Positions 56,968 through 64,000 of a stretch of 64,000 bases of DNA are shown in pieces. How positions within the stretch are numbered: the stretch's first letter is position 1; each line of letters begins with the position of its first letter. Under the pieces are notes generated by a model. It was not told where the DNA came from and searched no databases. It saw only the letters and a program-made list of their open reading frames with translations. The translations under genes and the position numbers were made by a program. Source of the DNA: Micromonospora citrea (GTDB lineage Bacteria; Actinomycetota; Actinomycetes; Mycobacteriales; Micromonosporaceae); NCBI RefSeq assembly GCF_900090315.1, contig NZ_FMHZ01000002.1:1218501-1282500 (forward strand), given 5' to 3'.

Positions 56968-58572
56968 TCAGCGGTAGACCGCCCGGTGGGCGGCGTCGAT
57001 CGTGGCGGCGTACACCGGGCCGGTGAGCGTGCGGTCGCGGGCCAGTGCGGCGCGTGCGGCGTTCGCGCCGGGCGCGCCGTGCACCCCGCCGCCGGGATGC
57101 GCGGACGCGCTCGCCAGGAACAACCGGTCGACCGGGGTGTCCGCGCGGCCCAGGCCGGGAATCGGGCGCAGGAAGAGCTGCTGGTACGCGGCGGCGGTGC
57201 CGCCACCGACCGCCCCTCCCACCAGGTTGGCGTCGCCGGCCTCCAGGTCCGCCGGGCCGGCCACGTGCCGCCCGACGATGAGGCTGCGGAAGCCGGGTGC
57301 CGCCTCCTCCAGCACCTGCTCCATCCGGTCGACGTGGGCGGCGATCTCCTCCGCCCGCCAGTGCCGGCGGAACGGCAGGTGCGTGTAGGACCAGAGCGAC
57401 TCGGTGCCGGGCGGCGAGTGACTCGGGTCGGCCACCGACATCTGCCCCACCAGCAGGAACGGGTCACGGGGGACCTCGGAGCGGGCCAGCGCGGCGGCAT
57501 AGCCGGTGAGCCCGTTCAGGTCCGCGCCGAGGTGCACGGTGCCGGCGGTGGCGACCGCACGGTTGGTCCACGGCACGGGCGCCGACAGCGCCCAGTCCAC
57601 CTTGAGCGTCGAGCCGTCCCACCGGAAGTGCGCCAGGTCCTCCACCAGCCGGGGCGGCAACGCTGCCGCGCCGACCAGGTCCAGGTAGAGCGCGGGGGCC
57701 GGAACGTCGGCCAGGACCGCCCGCCGGGCCCGCCACAGGGTGCCGCCGGCGGTACGCACCCCCATCGCCCGGCCGCGAGCGGTCAGCACCCGGTCGACCC
57801 GGGCGCCGTAGAGGATCCGGCCGCCGCGCTCGGTCAGCCGGGCCACCAGCGCGTCGGTGATCTTCTGCGCGCCGCCGTCGGGTACCGGCCAGCCGACCTG
57901 CTGGCCGAGCATGGCGAGCAGCCACCCGTACACGCCCGAGCCGGCCTCCTCCGGAGACAGGTCGGTGTGCAGGGCGCACCCGGCCAGCAGCGCCGGGCCA
58001 CCCTCGCCGTCGAAGAGCTCGTCGCCGAGCTTGCGGACCGGCACCACCAGTCGCCGGGCCAGCCGCAGCGCGCCGGAGACCCGCAGCCGGCGCAGCAGGG
58101 ACAGGCCGCCGCGCACCGGCGGGAAGGGCGTGGTGATGGTGTCCAGCATCGGCTCGGCGACCTGCCGCCAGTCGTCGTACGCGTGCAGCCAGCGCTTGCC
58201 GTCGCCGGGCGCGAACGCCTCCAGGGAGGCGGCGGTGGCCTCCGGGTCGCGGTTGAGCACCGCCGCCCGGCCGTCGGGCAGCAGGTGCGCCAGCACGTCC
58301 GGGGAGTGCCGCCAGCGCAGCCCGTACCGGTCGAGGCCCAACCCGCGCAGCACCGGCGAGGCGTAGCCGAGCGGATAGAAGGAGCTGTACAGGTCGCTCA
58401 GGTAGCCGGGGGCCGTCACCTCGGCGGAACGCACCGCGCCGCCGGGCGCGGCCGTGGCCTCCAGCACCAGGACGTCCCAGCCGGCGTCCGCGAGCAGGTT
58501 GGCGGCGACCAGGCCGTTGTGGCCGGCTCCGACGACGACGGCGTCCGCGCTCTCCGCGCCGGTCGAACTCAT
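56968..58572 (-). CDS. CrtI/PYROXD2-like NAD(P)/FAD-dependent oxidoreductase
   Basis: 534 aa flavoenzyme. N-terminal dinucleotide fold VVVGAGHNGLVAANLLADAG followed by VLVLEATAAPGGAVRSAE; the C-terminal FAD signature is HPGGGVHGAPGANAA. This is the phytoene-desaturase-like superfamily but not a carotenoid cluster, as no crtB or crtE is present. Actinobacterial relatives are often encoded with SRPBCC and SDR genes like those at 54.1-55.6 kb. The gene is divergent from the aldehyde dehydrogenase gene with a 72-base gap. Confidence 0.85.
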   Translation of the reverse strand: MSSTGAESADAVVVGAGHNGLVAANLLADAGWDVLVLEATAAPGGAVRSAEVTAPGYLSDLYSSFYPLGYASPVLRGLGLDRYGLRWRHSPDVLAHLLPDGRAAVLNRDPEATAASLEAFAPGDGKRWLHAYDDWRQVAEPMLDTITTPFPPVRGGLSLLRRLRVSGALRLARRLVVPVRKLGDELFDGEGGPALLAGCALHTDLSPEEAGSGVYGWLLAMLGQQVGWPVPDGGAQKITDALVARLTERGGRILYGARVDRVLTARGRAMGVRTAGGTLWRARRAVLADVPAPALYLDLVGAAALPPRLVEDLAHFRWDGSTLKVDWALSAPVPWTNRAVATAGTVHLGADLNGLTGYAAALARSEVPRDPFLLVGQMSVADPSHSPPGTESLWSYTHLPFRRHWRAEEIAAHVDRMEQVLEEAAPGFRSLIVGRHVAGPADLEAGDANLVGGAVGGGTAAAYQQLFLRPIPGLGRADTPVDRLFLASASAHPGGGVHGAPGANAARAALARDRTLTGPVYAATIDAAHRAVYR

Positions 58573-58644
58573 CCGATCCGCCTACCCGGCCAGCAACCGG
58601 GCGAAACGCGTTTGCCTCGCCGGGGCCGGGGCATCCACTGCCGC

Positions 58645-60078
58645 ATGTACACGGTTGCGCAGCTCATAGGTGGAGTGTGGGGCGCGGGCGGCGAGGGGGG
58701 CGAGCTGGTCGTACACGATCCGGCCGACGGCTCCCCGGTCAGCTCCGTCCCGGTGGCGACGGCGGACGAGGTCGGCAAGGCGGTCGAGGCGGCGCGCGGC
58801 GTCGCGGCGGAGTGGGCGGCGACCGCCCCCGCCGAGCGGGCGGCGGCCCTGCACCGGGCGGCGGACGCGGTGGCGGCGGTCGCCGACGAACTGGCGCGGG
58901 CGACGACGGCCGAGATGGGCAAGCCCTTCGCGGACGCGCGGGGCGGCGTGGACGCGGGCATCGGCACCCTGCGACAGTACGCGGAACTAGCCCCGGTGCG
59001 GGGCGGGCGGACGCTGCACGGCGACCCGCACGCCATCGACTTCATGGCGCCGCAGCCGCGCGGGGTGGTGGCCGCGATCACCCCGTGGAACGACCCGGTG
59101 GCGGTCTCCTGCGGGCTGCTCGGCGCGGCGCTGGTCACCGGCAACGTGGTGCTCTACAAGCCGAGCGAACGCACCCCGGCGACCGGCTGGCTGCTGGCGA
59201 GGGCGCTGGACTCCGCGCTGCCGCCCGGGGTGCTCTCGCTGCTGACCGGCGGCCCCGAGGTCGGTGCGGCGCTGGCCGCGCAGGAGGTGGACGTGGTCGC
59301 CCACGTCGGCTCCACCGCCACCGGGCGGGCCATCGCGGCCGCGGCGGCACGCACCGGCGCCAAGGTGCTGCTGGAGAACGGCGGGAGCGACCCGCTGGTC
59401 GTGGACGGCGACGTCGACCCGGTGTGGGCGGCCGGGCAGGCGGCCGTCGGCGCGTTCGCCAACGCGGGGCAGATCTGCGTGGCGGTGGAGCGGATCTACG
59501 CGCACCGTGACGTCGCCGAGGACTTCACGCAGGCCCTGGTGGACCGGGCGGACCGGCTGCGGGTGGGCCCGGGCGGCGACCCGGCGACCGAGCTGGGGCC
59601 GCTGGTGGACCGGCGGCACCGCGACCACGTGCACGGGCAGGTGACCGCCGCGGTCGCGGAGGGGGCGCGGATCCGTACCGGCGGGACGCTGCCCGACGGG
59701 CCGGGCGCGTTCTATCCCGCCACGGTGGTCGCCGACTGCCGGCACGACATGACGCTGGTGCGCGAGGAGACCTTCGGGCCGGTCGCGGCGATCGTCGTGG
59801 TCGACTCGTTCTCCGAGGCGCTGCGGTGCGCCGCCGACTCCCCGTACGGGCTGGCCGCGACGGTGCTGACCGGGTCGATGAGCCACGCCCAGCGCGCCTG
59901 GCGGGAGCTGCCGGTGGGCACCGTGAAGGTCAACGCGGTGTTCGGCGGGGCGCCGGGCGGTGCCGCGCACCCGCGTCGCGGCAGCGGCCAGGGCTTCGGG
60001 TACGGGCCGGAACTGCTCGACGAGTTCACCGCGACGAAGGCGGTGCACATCGAGGCCCCCGGCGGCGGCCACTGGTGA
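58645..60078 (+). CDS. NAD(P)-dependent aldehyde dehydrogenase
   Basis: 477 aa ALDH superfamily. Catalytic Cys in FANAGQICVAVERIY, general-base Glu in LLENGGSDPLVV, the cofactor Asn in ITPWNDPVAV and Lys in LYKPSERTPATGW, and the C-terminal EETFGPVAAIVVVD are all present. The substrate cannot be told; the short N-terminal extension is normal. It is divergent from the FAD oxidoreductase, so the two may be co-regulated. There is no clear ribosome site before the ATG. A strong terminator follows. Confidence 0.9.
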   Translation: MYTVAQLIGGVWGAGGEGGELVVHDPADGSPVSSVPVATADEVGKAVEAARGVAAEWAATAPAERAAALHRAADAVAAVADELARATTAEMGKPFADARGGVDAGIGTLRQYAELAPVRGGRTLHGDPHAIDFMAPQPRGVVAAITPWNDPVAVSCGLLGAALVTGNVVLYKPSERTPATGWLLARALDSALPPGVLSLLTGGPEVGAALAAQEVDVVAHVGSTATGRAIAAAAARTGAKVLLENGGSDPLVVDGDVDPVWAAGQAAVGAFANAGQICVAVERIYAHRDVAEDFTQALVDRADRLRVGPGGDPATELGPLVDRRHRDHVHGQVTAAVAEGARIRTGGTLPDGPGAFYPATVVADCRHDMTLVREETFGPVAAIVVVDSFSEALRCAADSPYGLAATVLTGSMSHAQRAWRELPVGTVKVNAVFGGAPGGAAHPRRGSGQGFGYGPELLDEFTATKAVHIEAPGGGHW

Positions 60079-60086
60079 ACCGCGCG

Positions 60087-60122
60087 AAGAGGGGCTGTCC
60101 GCGGGTGGACAGCCCCTCTTTT
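60087..60122 (+). terminator. Rho-independent terminator between aldehyde dehydrogenase and ChaB genes
   Basis: Perfect 14-bp stem AAGAGGGGCTGTCC with its complement, 6-base loop, then TTTT within and after the arm. It works for both convergent genes and is the most classical terminator of the window. Confidence 0.85.
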
Positions 60123-60142
60123 CGCGTACGCCGGAACTCGCG

Positions 60143-60544
60143 TCAGCGACCGCGGGCCTTGGCGGTCTGCCGGTTGTTCGCCTTCTCGATGGCCTTGACC
60201 AGTTCCGGCTTGGTCATGCTCGACCGGCCGGGGACGTCCAGCTTGCGGGCCACCTTCATCAGGTGGTCCTTGGTGGCGTTGGCGTCCACCCCGCCGGCGG
60301 TGGGCGCGCGGCGCTCCGGTCCGCCGCCGGCCGCCTGGCGGTCGCTCGGGCCCTTGCGGCCCTTGGGCTCCCAGTGGTCGCCCACCTTCTCGAACTCGTG
60401 CTTGACCGCGGCGAAGGCGGTGCGGTGGGCCCGCTCCCCCTCGCCGTACGTCTCCACGGCCGAGTCGTGTGTCTTCTCCCAGGTGCGCTGCGCCTTCTTG
60501 GGGGAGCGTCGCAGCGTGCTGGGCAGTACCTCGCGCCCGGGCAT
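60143..60544 (-). CDS. ChaB domain - Rho N-terminal domain protein
   Basis: 133 aa. The ChaB-like part is residues 1-65 (LPSTLRRSPKKAQRTWEKTH, AVKHEFEKVGDHWEPKG), followed by a flexible linker and a Rho_N/SAP-like helix pair (DHLMKVARKLDVPGRSSMTK, PELVKAIEKANN) that usually binds nucleic acid. It is a small, basic, possibly DNA-binding stress protein; its exact role is unknown. The ATG has GAGGAGG upstream. Upstream on this strand lies GTTT-N15-GGGAAC, a SigB-like promoter, back to back with that of the divergent YihY gene. Confidence 0.85.
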   Translation of the reverse strand: MPGREVLPSTLRRSPKKAQRTWEKTHDSAVETYGEGERAHRTAFAAVKHEFEKVGDHWEPKGRKGPSDRQAAGGGPERRAPTAGGVDANATKDHLMKVARKLDVPGRSSMTKPELVKAIEKANNRQTAKARGR

Positions 60545-60580
60545 CTCGTCCTCCTCCGCGTCGATGGGTTCTGGTTGACC

Positions 60581-60605
60581 GTTCCCCCGGTGCCGGTCGG
60601 CAAAC
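60581..60605 (-). promoter_or_regulatory. SigB/SigF-like promoter of the ChaB-Rho_N gene
   Basis: On the minus strand GTTT (60605-60602), 15-base spacer, GGGAAC (60586-60581), about 37 bases before the ATG. It is close to the alternative-sigma consensus GTTT-N14-16-GGG(T/A)A. Confidence 0.45.
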
Positions 60606-60616
60606 CGGTCCGCCGG

Positions 60617-60642
60617 GTTTGTCGATTTCGGGCCGGGGGTAC
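60617..60642 (+). promoter_or_regulatory. SigB/SigF-like promoter of the YihY gene
   Basis: GTTT (60617-60620), 16-base spacer, GGGTAC (60637-60642), about 65 bases before the YihY start. Confidence 0.55.
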
Positions 60643-60707
60643 CGGCGGGGCCAGGCGGAGCCGGAGACGCCCGGGTCATCCGGCGGCCGGGGCACAGGGA
60701 GCGGGCG

Positions 60708-61688
60708 ATGACGACGACGGAGCCCGGCGCGGCGCTCACCGGTGAGCGGCGGCTGCGCGTCCCCGGCCGGGTGCGGCAGTTGAGCTGGCGGACCTGGCGC
60801 GGGGTGCTGGTGCGCAGCGCACGGAACTTCGTCAAGGACAACTGCGCGGACTGGGCCGCCGCGCTCACCTACTACGGTGTGCTCGCGCTCTTCCCGTCCA
60901 CCATCGTGGTGGTCGCCCTGGTCGGGCTGGTCTCCAACGGGGAGCAGACCGTCGACACCGTGCTCGACCTGGCGCGGGACATGGGGGCCGGCTCGGTGGT
61001 GGCCAACGAGGGCTTCGTCTCCGTCGTGCGGGGCGTGGTCGACCAGAACGACTCGGCGAGCGTGCTGCTGAGCTTCGGTCTGCTCGGCGCGCTCTGGTCG
61101 GCCTCCGGCTTCATCGGGGCGTTCACCCGGGCCTCGAACGCGGTCTACGGTGTCGAGGAGGGACGGCCGGTATGGAAGCTGCGGCCGATGCAGATCGGCC
61201 TCGCGGCGGTCTCGCTGGTGCTGCTCGCGGTCGTCGCCGCCGGCCTGATCGTCAGCGGGCCGGTCACCGACGCCGTGGGCGACCTGCTCCACGCCGGCGG
61301 ACTGGCGCGCACCGTGTGGAGCGTCGCCAAGTGGCCGGTGCTGGCCCTGATCGTGATGGTGCTGCTGAGCCTGCTGTTCTGGATCGCGCCCAACGTCCGG
61401 CAGCCGCGGTTCCGCTGGCTCACCCCCGGCGGGGCGGTCGCCCTGCTGTCCTGGGTCGTCGCCTCCTTCGGCTTCGGGCTCTACGTGGCCAACTTCGGCT
61501 CGTACGACGCCACCTACGGCAGCCTCGGCGCGGTGATCGCGTTCCTGGTCTGGCTCTACCTGTCCAACTCGGCGCTGATGCTGGGGGTGCAGATCAACGC
61601 CGAGCTGCAGCGGGGCCGCGTGCTCCAGGCCGGCGAGTCGCACCCGGAGGAACCGGTCCTGCCCCCGAAGACGCCCGCCGACGGCTGA
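60708..61688 (+). CDS. YihY/UPF0761 family inner-membrane protein
   Basis: 326 aa with six membrane helices. It has the family signature DWAAALTYYGVLALFPSTIV near residue 47, the ALWSASGFIGAFTRASNAVYG segment and the C-terminal FLVWLYLSNSALMLGVQINA. The old name ribonuclease BN is wrong for this family; the function is unknown, with some evidence elsewhere for a role in envelope or stress physiology. It is preceded by a SigB-like promoter and GGGAGCGGGCG just before the ATG. Confidence 0.9.
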   Translation: MTTTEPGAALTGERRLRVPGRVRQLSWRTWRGVLVRSARNFVKDNCADWAAALTYYGVLALFPSTIVVVALVGLVSNGEQTVDTVLDLARDMGAGSVVANEGFVSVVRGVVDQNDSASVLLSFGLLGALWSASGFIGAFTRASNAVYGVEEGRPVWKLRPMQIGLAAVSLVLLAVVAAGLIVSGPVTDAVGDLLHAGGLARTVWSVAKWPVLALIVMVLLSLLFWIAPNVRQPRFRWLTPGGAVALLSWVVASFGFGLYVANFGSYDATYGSLGAVIAFLVWLYLSNSALMLGVQINAELQRGRVLQAGESHPEEPVLPPKTPADG

Positions 61689-61748
61689 GCGCCGCACCCC
61701 GGCCGCCCCTGCGGGCCGGTTCACCGGCAGCGTGCCGCCCCGCGGGCC

Positions 61749-61773
61749 GTTTACCGACGGTGCCACCGGGTAG
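61749..61773 (+). promoter_or_regulatory. SigB/SigF-like promoter of the DUF2795 gene
   Basis: GTTT (61749-61752), 15-base spacer, GGGTAG (61768-61773), ten bases before the ATG, so the message has almost no leader. Confidence 0.5.
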
Positions 61774-61783
61774 CGCAGAAGGT

Positions 61784-62200
61784 ATGGAACGTGGCAGCAG
61801 CAAGCACGGACCGAGAGTCGACGAGCAGATGAGCCGGGAGGTCAGCGGCCTCGTGCAGGGGCCGGGGACCGGCGGCTCACGGGTCGACGAGGCCCGCGTG
61901 CCGGAGCCGGCCGGTGAGGACCAGCCGGAGCCGACGACGGCCCCGGCCGGCGAACTGCGTACGGGCGCGCCCAAGGGCATGAGTTCCGAGGACGTCGAAC
62001 GACGCAGCCGGCTCGGACGGTTCATCACGATGACCGCCCTGCCCGGCGACCGTGAGGCGCTGATCGCCAACGCGCGTGACAACGACGCGCCGGCGGACAT
62101 CATCGCCGAGCTGGAGCGGCTGCCCGAGGGCACCCGTTACCAGACGGTCTCCGAGGTGTGGGCGGCGCTCGGCCACAAGAACGAGACGACCCGCTGGTGA
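61784..62200 (+). CDS. DUF2795 protein
   Basis: 138 aa. A disordered, acidic first half is followed by the DUF2795 domain: DREALIANARDNDAPADIIA, ELERLPEGTRYQTVSEVWAA and GHKNETTRW. The family is common in actinobacteria and of unknown function; many copies consist of the domain alone. It starts immediately downstream of a SigB-like promoter and is followed 52 bases later by an SRPBCC gene with a good ribosome site, probably in the same message. Confidence 0.82.
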   Translation: MERGSSKHGPRVDEQMSREVSGLVQGPGTGGSRVDEARVPEPAGEDQPEPTTAPAGELRTGAPKGMSSEDVERRSRLGRFITMTALPGDREALIANARDNDAPADIIAELERLPEGTRYQTVSEVWAALGHKNETTRW

Positions 62201-62252
62201 CCGGATCCCCGCACGATCCGGCCCGACACCGGCGGACGAAGGAGGATGCCTG

Positions 62253-62714
62253 ATGAGTGGCGTTACCGAACACGTGGACGTCGCCGTACCGGTGCGCACC
62301 GCGTACGACCAGTGGACCCAGTTCGAGGAGTTCCCCCACTTCATGGAGGGGGTGCGGGAGGTCCGGCAGCTGACGGACACGATGACCCACTGGACCGTCG
62401 AGATCGCCGGCGTCAAGCGCGAGTTCGACGCCGAGATCACCGAGCAGCTCCCGGACGAGCGGGTCGCCTGGCGCTCGACCGGCGGCACCAACCAGGCCGG
62501 GGTGGTGACGTTCCACCGGCTGGACCCGGAGAACACCCGGGTGACCCTGCAGTTGGAGTTCGAGCCGCACGGCGTGGTCGAGCAGGCCGGCGACAAGCTG
62601 GGCATCGTCGACCGGCGTGCCAAGGGCGACCTGGAGCGGTTCAAGCAGTTCATCGAGCGGCGCGGTCAGGAGACCGGCGCCTGGCGCGGCAAGGTCGACC
62701 GGCCGCAGCCCTGA
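62253..62714 (+). CDS. SRPBCC family protein (cyclase/coenzyme Q-binding type)
   Basis: 153 aa helix-grip fold of the COQ10/cyclase group: TEHVDVAVPVRTAYDQWTQF, EEFPHFMEGVREVRQL, ERVAWRSTGGTNQAGVVTFH and LERFKQFIERRGQETGAWRG. Proteins of this exact pattern are frequent among stress-induced actinobacterial genes and are thought to bind lipids or quinones; no activity is proven. GGAGG seven bases before the ATG fixes the start. It is probably co-transcribed with DUF2795. Confidence 0.87.
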   Translation: MSGVTEHVDVAVPVRTAYDQWTQFEEFPHFMEGVREVRQLTDTMTHWTVEIAGVKREFDAEITEQLPDERVAWRSTGGTNQAGVVTFHRLDPENTRVTLQLEFEPHGVVEQAGDKLGIVDRRAKGDLERFKQFIERRGQETGAWRGKVDRPQP

Positions 62715-62764
62715 TCCCCACCCCCCGGGCACGAACTCCGATGGCCGCCGGCTCGCCCGGCGGC

Positions 62765-62842
62765 CATCGCCGCGCGCGGACAGCGGCCGTCGCCGTGCGG
62801 GGATGGCCGGCATCGCCGCGCGCGGACAGCGGCCGTCGCCGT
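62765..62842. repeat. 32-bp perfect direct repeat, 46-bp spacing
   Basis: The 32-base block beginning CATCGCCGCGCGCGGACAGC occurs at 62765-62796 and 62811-62842. The second copy runs up to the -35 (GTTT at 62841) of the following gene. Confidence 0.85.
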
Positions 62843-62865
62843 TTGCGGGCGGCGGGCCCGGGTAC
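62841..62865 (+). promoter_or_regulatory. SigB/SigF-like promoter of a small acidic protein gene
   Basis: GTTT (62841-62844), 15-base spacer, GGGTAC (62860-62865), ten bases before the ATG; the layout is the same as for the DUF2795 gene. Confidence 0.55.
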
Positions 62866-62875
62866 CGCGATCGGT

Positions 62876-63136
62876 ATGACCGACGAGAACAAGGTGTGGC
62901 GGGACGAGGAACGGACTCCCCTGCAGGAACTGGACCGGGCCGTCGCGCGTTCGACCCTGGACGGCCAGGCCGACGACGTGACGGGCAACGACGCCGGTGA
63001 GGAGGCCGCGTTCGGGCACGGTCCGGAGGCGGTGGACCGCGGCGGGCAGGCCGCCGGGACCGGCCGCGAACCGACCGACCCGGAGCGCACCTACCGGCCC
63101 TCCACGACCGGCCGGACCGGCCCCGACACGATGTGA
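62876..63136 (+). CDS. Small acidic hydrophilic protein, unknown function
   Basis: 86 aa, strongly acidic and predicted disordered: MTDENKVWRDEERTPLQELD at the start, then DGQADDVTGNDAGEEAAFGH, and a Thr/Pro-rich end. It has no membrane segment or motif. Composition recalls small hydrophilic stress proteins. The promoter type fits this: an almost leaderless start ten bases after a SigB-like GGGTAC. Confidence 0.65.
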   Translation: MTDENKVWRDEERTPLQELDRAVARSTLDGQADDVTGNDAGEEAAFGHGPEAVDRGGQAAGTGREPTDPERTYRPSTTGRTGPDTM

Positions 63137-63186
63137 GCCGTGGCGGGCCGGCGCCCCGGCCCGCCCACCTCGCCGGACCCGGCCGA

Positions 63187-63412
63187 TCGAGGCCCTCGTC
63201 GCTCCGCTGAGGGCTGGTCGACGGACGCTCAAAACTCCCCGACGCGCCGCTCAGACCGCTCGACGCGCCACTCGAGGCAGCTCAGGCCGCTCGACGGACG
63301 TTCGCCACTCAGGGCCGCTCAGTCCGCTCGACGCGCCACTCGAGGCCGCTCAGGCCGCTCGACGGACGTTCAAGCCCTTCGACGCGCCGTTCAGGGCCGC
63401 TCGACGGGCCGG
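63187..63412. repeat. Imperfect 68-bp tandem repeats reaching into the MFS gene end
   Basis: A 48-base block starting CCGCTCGACGCGCCACTCGA occurs at 63256 and 63324 with one mismatch (68-base period); decayed copies flank it on both sides. The last copies include the stop codon and final residues (RRPVERP) of the MFS gene. The interval 63137-63390 has no other feature. Confidence 0.8.
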
Positions 63413-64000
63413 CGGTGCGCGGATGGGCGGGGGCGCGCCGGCCGGCGGCTGCCCGCCGCGTGCAGGGCCAGCAGGGCGAGCGCGAGCACGACCAGCGCCG
63501 GTCCGAGAAGCTCGACCGAGGTGTTGCCGAGCAGCACGCCGATTCCCGCCGGCACCAGTGCCCCGCCCAGCCCCGCCGCGGCGATCTGGAGCCCGATCGT
63601 CCGGTCCGCGTGCGCCGCACCGACCCGGTCGACGGTGGTGAGGGTGAGCAGCGGGAAGACCGGGGCGGCGGCGAACCCGACGACGAAGAGCCCGCCCACG
63701 GCCAGCCAGGCCGGGGCCGGGACCGCGACCAGGACCGCGCCGGCCGCCATCCCCACCAGGCTGCCCCGCAGCACCAGCCCGGCGCCCAGCCGCTCGGCCA
63801 CCACGCCCTGGACGACCCGCCCGACGAAGAGGCTTCCCCAGTAGCCGGACACGCACACGCCGGCCACCGCCGCGCCGAGACCGCGTCCCTCGGTGAGCAG
63901 CAGGAACGCCCAGAGCCCCGCGGCCACCTCGATCGCCACGTAGACGGCGAAGGCCAGCGCCCCGATCCAGACCGCCGGCAGGCGCAGCGTCTCGCGTACC
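63391..64000 (-). CDS. MFS transporter (C-terminal part, runs off the right edge)
   Basis: The visible 203 codons hold about six membrane helices: AVWIGALAFAVYVAIEVAAG, then GLGAAVAGVCVSGYWGSLFV, the intracellular GRVVQGVVAERLG loop, RGSLVGMAAGAVLVAVPAPA, LAVGGLFVVGFAAAPVFPLL and AAAGLGGALVPAGIGVLLG. The frame is still open at the edge, so the N-terminal half is outside. It matches the second half of an FucP/YbjJ-like MFS permease; the substrate is unknown. The C-terminal tail is encoded by the adjoining tandem repeat. Confidence 0.8.
   Translation of the reverse strand, partial: VRETLRLPAVWIGALAFAVYVAIEVAAGLWAFLLLTEGRGLGAAVAGVCVSGYWGSLFVGRVVQGVVAERLGAGLVLRGSLVGMAAGAVLVAVPAPAWLAVGGLFVVGFAAAPVFPLLTLTTVDRVGAAHADRTIGLQIAAAGLGGALVPAGIGVLLGNTSVELLGPALVVLALALLALHAAGSRRPARPRPSAHRRPVERP

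Noticed and set aside
60708..61688. Ribonuclease BN
   Set aside because: The YihY family was misnamed; true RNase BN/Z is a metallo-beta-lactamase protein and no such motif is present.

Overview
The window is very G+C-rich DNA of a filamentous actinobacterium. Gene content, codon use and gene order (phosphatidylinositol-mannoside genes next to pdxST and yebC, F420-dependent enzyme, DUF1206/DUF4235/DUF3618 membrane proteins) fit Micromonosporaceae, most likely Micromonospora or a close relative. That assignment is inferred from family resemblance, not from a search. No rRNA, tRNA, CRISPR array, prophage or complete insertion sequence was recognised.

Layout. 0-6 kb: the start of a secreted protein, an AroE-like dehydrogenase that lacks the usual shikimate-binding serines, DoxX, a two-domain SagB-type nitroreductase, a DUF402 protein and a secreted propeller-like protein. 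6-20.3 kb: the conserved order yebC - pdxT - pdxS - (membrane coiled-coil protein) - pimA - acyltransferase - pgsA - Ap4A-phosphorylase-like HIT protein - thrS, all on the minus strand. It is interrupted by insertions: a pair of truncated genes facing each other (7.0-7.9 kb), an EF-G paralogue, an aldo/keto reductase and a secreted M15 peptidase. 20.5-28.3 kb: a YcnI-like protein, an ADP-ribosylglycohydrolase, a two-component system, adenosine deaminase coupled to a methyltransferase, and a second aldo/keto reductase. 28.4-36.3 kb: cold-shock protein, a three-gene holin-like/DUF3618/DUF4235 operon, MscS channel, DUF1206 protein, lipoprotein, class V aminotransferase with a small GNAT, and a family 3 glycosidase. 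36.5-45.1 kb: F420 oxidoreductase, RecQ-like helicase with a UvrD-like tail, a drug-export ABC pair under a TetR regulator with twin operators, and two tandem AraC paralogues.

45.3-54.0 kb holds the most distinctive locus: a minus-strand operon of overlapping genes for ADP-heptose synthesis and glycosyl transfer. It encodes a GmhB-type phosphatase fused to a GT9 glycosyltransferase, two GT4-like transferases, GmhA, bifunctional HldE, an SDR and a second GT9 with an apparent frameshift, ending in a type IB topoisomerase. Together the enzymes could take sedoheptulose 7-phosphate to ADP-D-glycero-beta-D-manno-heptose and then build a glycan. No HldD epimerase is present. Four sharply bounded patches inside these genes have codon choice unlike the rest of the window.

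54-60 kb: SRPBCC-SDR pair, polyprenol-phosphate-mannose synthase, a CrtI-like FAD oxidoreductase and an aldehyde dehydrogenase. 60-63.1 kb: ChaB/Rho-N protein, YihY, DUF2795, SRPBCC and a small acidic protein. Four start sites here are preceded by GTTT-N15/16-GGG(T/A)A(C/G) elements resembling SigB/SigF promoters, so this looks like a general-stress gene island. The window closes inside an MFS transporter. Many intergenic gaps carry short tandem repeats, several of which start on the stop codon of the adjacent gene.
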